A stretch of DNA of 64,000 nt, taken from assembly GCA_023846275.1 (NCBI GenBank), contig CM043878.1, forward strand, positions 5,573,501 through 5,637,500, written 5' to 3'. A program made the translations under genes and the position numbers. Below the pieces are notes generated by a model, which was given only the letters and a program-made list of their open reading frames with translations, had not been told where the DNA came from and searched no databases. The DNA comes from Vanilla planifolia (taxonomy: Eukaryota > Streptophyta > Magnoliopsida > Asparagales > Orchidaceae). Shown one piece after another: positions 62,543 to 64,000 of the stretch (the stretch's first letter is position 1; the number at the start of each line of letters is the position of its first letter).

Positions 62543-63379
62543 GTAATATAATCTTATTCATGGTCACACCTAGCTTCATTTGTTATTTTGATATAAATTT
62601 TTTATTTTGTATCGTTGATTGTAAAAAATTAAACTTTTCAACCCAAGATATTGTTCACATCTTCAAAAGAAATTTTCTATGACATACTAGAAATTGTTAA
62701 ACTGGAGTAATGATGTCTGAATACTATATGAATATTTTTTAATTTGTTAAATAAGTATTGTTATATCGATTTGAATTTTGAAATGTCTTATAAAAAGGTT
62801 CAAATTTTAATTCAATAATAAAATATTTTAAAATATTTAAATAAAATTATTTTTTAATAGAGTTTATCAAGATGAGTCTAATGATACTATTCTATCTTTT
62901 AATTAAAGATAATTTAGAATTGTTGTAAATTTTTAAAATTTAAAATTAAATAAAAAAAATTGATTAATTAATAAAAATATAATATTTAAAATCTTATATC
63001 TAATTTTGTTGACTCTCATTGCCTTTGCTTTTTATCTTTTCTTTGTTTGGCTAGGTAACCTTTGTCTCAATTTCCAAAACCTACTTGTACTTGTCATTTC
63101 TCCCATTCATGCTAATACTGAGTAGCAAAAGAGAGCTATGGATAACCAACTAGTGGCTCTCATGTATAGGATGAGCACGAAAGAAATCCCCTATCTTACA
63201 TCATGTATTCTTGAGAAGAAGCCTTTGGTACCTCTAGCTATTTCACATGGTATTCAAATTCTGTTCAACTTATTTCTTAATTGTTTAAAATTTCTTTTCA
63301 AAATTTTTTTTAGGAATCTATTGTTAACTTTAATTAAGTTGTACTTTCATCAATTAGGATCAAACTGAAAAATACTAGA
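62543..63379 (+). other. NAPRT intron 12, 5' part
   Basis: AT-rich intron sequence with no exon match. The open frame 63138-63368 shows no known domain. Confidence 0.65.
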
Positions 63380-64000
63380 GGAATCATACATATACTTTTT
63401 TAATATTGAAACATGAAACACATGCACTTTGGATAGTTGAGGTGATAAAGTCATTTTCAATTATTCGAAAAAATCCAGTATACATTGGTTTCAATTTTCT
63501 TGTCTTTTCAAATTTGAACACTTTCATGAGGCTAATTTTAAGAAATATATGATTTTTAATCTCATTCATTAAGCTTATGTTTTTTATAATAATTATTTTT
63601 TTCTATCTTTGGTGCCTCAACTTAATTCTCTATTTTGTTTCATCCAATAGATCTAGTACCATAATAACTAGTTTATCTCATTCATATCAACGTAATAAAG
63701 ATTTTTTTCCATAAAGCACTTCACATGTTGTCATTTTATTAATTATTTGATAATTGTTATTATGGAAAAATTCTACTACAATTAAATGACTTCCTCAATT
63801 CGTCCAAACTCCAAAACACACTCAATAAATTTCTAATATCTGAGTTGTTTTTTTAGCTTATCCATTTATTTAAAGATGGAAAGTAATGCTAAAATTAGAT
63901 TGAATATTAAATGCTTCATGAAACTTCTTAACAACTTGTGATGGGGTATGGATCTCGATTTGAAACAATGGCTTTAAGAATCTAATGAATCCTTGCAATA
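63380..64000 (-). mobile_element. Ty3/gypsy integrase remnant in intron 12, runs off the window
   Basis: Minus-strand pieces in pol order: INGQAKKTTQILEIYLECVL then EFG (about 63790-63870), parallel to the T-D-G-Q-x-E-R-T-[IN]-Q-T-L-E integrase stretch. Then CFMEKNL (the A-L-Y-G-R box, about 63700) and, in an open 61-codon run (63384-63569), HIFLKISLMKVFKFEKTRKL then K-P-M-Y-T-G-F-F-R-I-I-E. The last piece is the integrase C-terminal G-K-L-x-P-R-[YF]-[IV]-G-P-F-x-I box of chromoviruses. It is antisense to NAPRT, and the rest of the element lies beyond the right edge. Confidence 0.75.

Noticed and set aside
62543..64000. Possible NAPRT exon 13 in the last 1.4 kb
   Set aside because: No sequence matching the expected C-terminal domain was found in any plus-strand frame; the region grades into a gypsy remnant.
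1..64000. CRISPR arrays, tRNA or rRNA genes, organellar DNA insertions, bacterial-type defence systems
   Set aside because: None seen; spaced identical repeats, cloverleaf-like genes and organellar gene sequence are absent to the eye.

Overview
The window is plant nuclear DNA. It is very AT-rich, with one GC-rich island at about 12.16-12.58 kb, GT-AG introns, and degenerate Ty3/gypsy, Ty1/copia and LINE remnants of plant type. The encoded protein closely resembles plant nicotinate phosphoribosyltransferase. Residue choices and the very long, transposon-filled introns look most like a large-genome monocot (a palm-like genome is my guess), but the species cannot be fixed from this sequence.

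The window holds one real protein-coding gene, on the plus strand: NAPRT, nicotinate phosphoribosyltransferase, the entry enzyme of the NAD salvage (Preiss-Handler) pathway. The ATG is at 12391. Twelve exons can be placed to the base (12391-12575, 19099-19243, 19852-19971, 20122-20256, 20402-20463, 32049-32124, 45078-45179, 52754-52870, 61029-61087, 61714-61888, 62245-62379, 62444-62542). All joins use GT...AG and keep frame, giving 1410 nt = 470 codons with no stop. The last ~90 residues expected from plant homologues lie beyond the right edge, so the gene is 3'-partial. Introns range from 64 bp to 12,953 bp.

Upstream (1-12.15 kb) is repeat-derived DNA with a LINE ORF1-like DUF4283 remnant (2.4-2.7 kb, minus), a Ty3/gypsy gag remnant (4.44-4.81 kb, minus) and a long decayed Ty3/gypsy polyprotein (7.64-10.76 kb, minus; zinc knuckle, protease, RT, RNase H and integrase recognisable in order). 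The 5' leader of NAPRT contains up to three short upstream ORFs, one of them an ATG directly followed by TGA.

The big introns are explained largely by old transposon insertions. Intron 5 carries a deleted gypsy element with ~2.1-2.4 kb LTRs, into which ~2 kb copia-type LTRs are nested in opposite orientations. Intron 6 carries a deleted copia element with ~1.9-2.0 kb LTRs plus a long GAA/purine tract. Intron 7 carries a decayed L1-type LINE. Intron 12 enters another gypsy integrase remnant. Every retroelement whose coding remnant I could orient lies antisense to NAPRT. I found no tRNA, rRNA, CRISPR array, operon or prokaryote-like system, and nothing I can honestly call a new biological system. 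The notable points are gene architecture, the leader uORFs, a possible substitution beside the catalytic motif, and the nested LTR arrangement.
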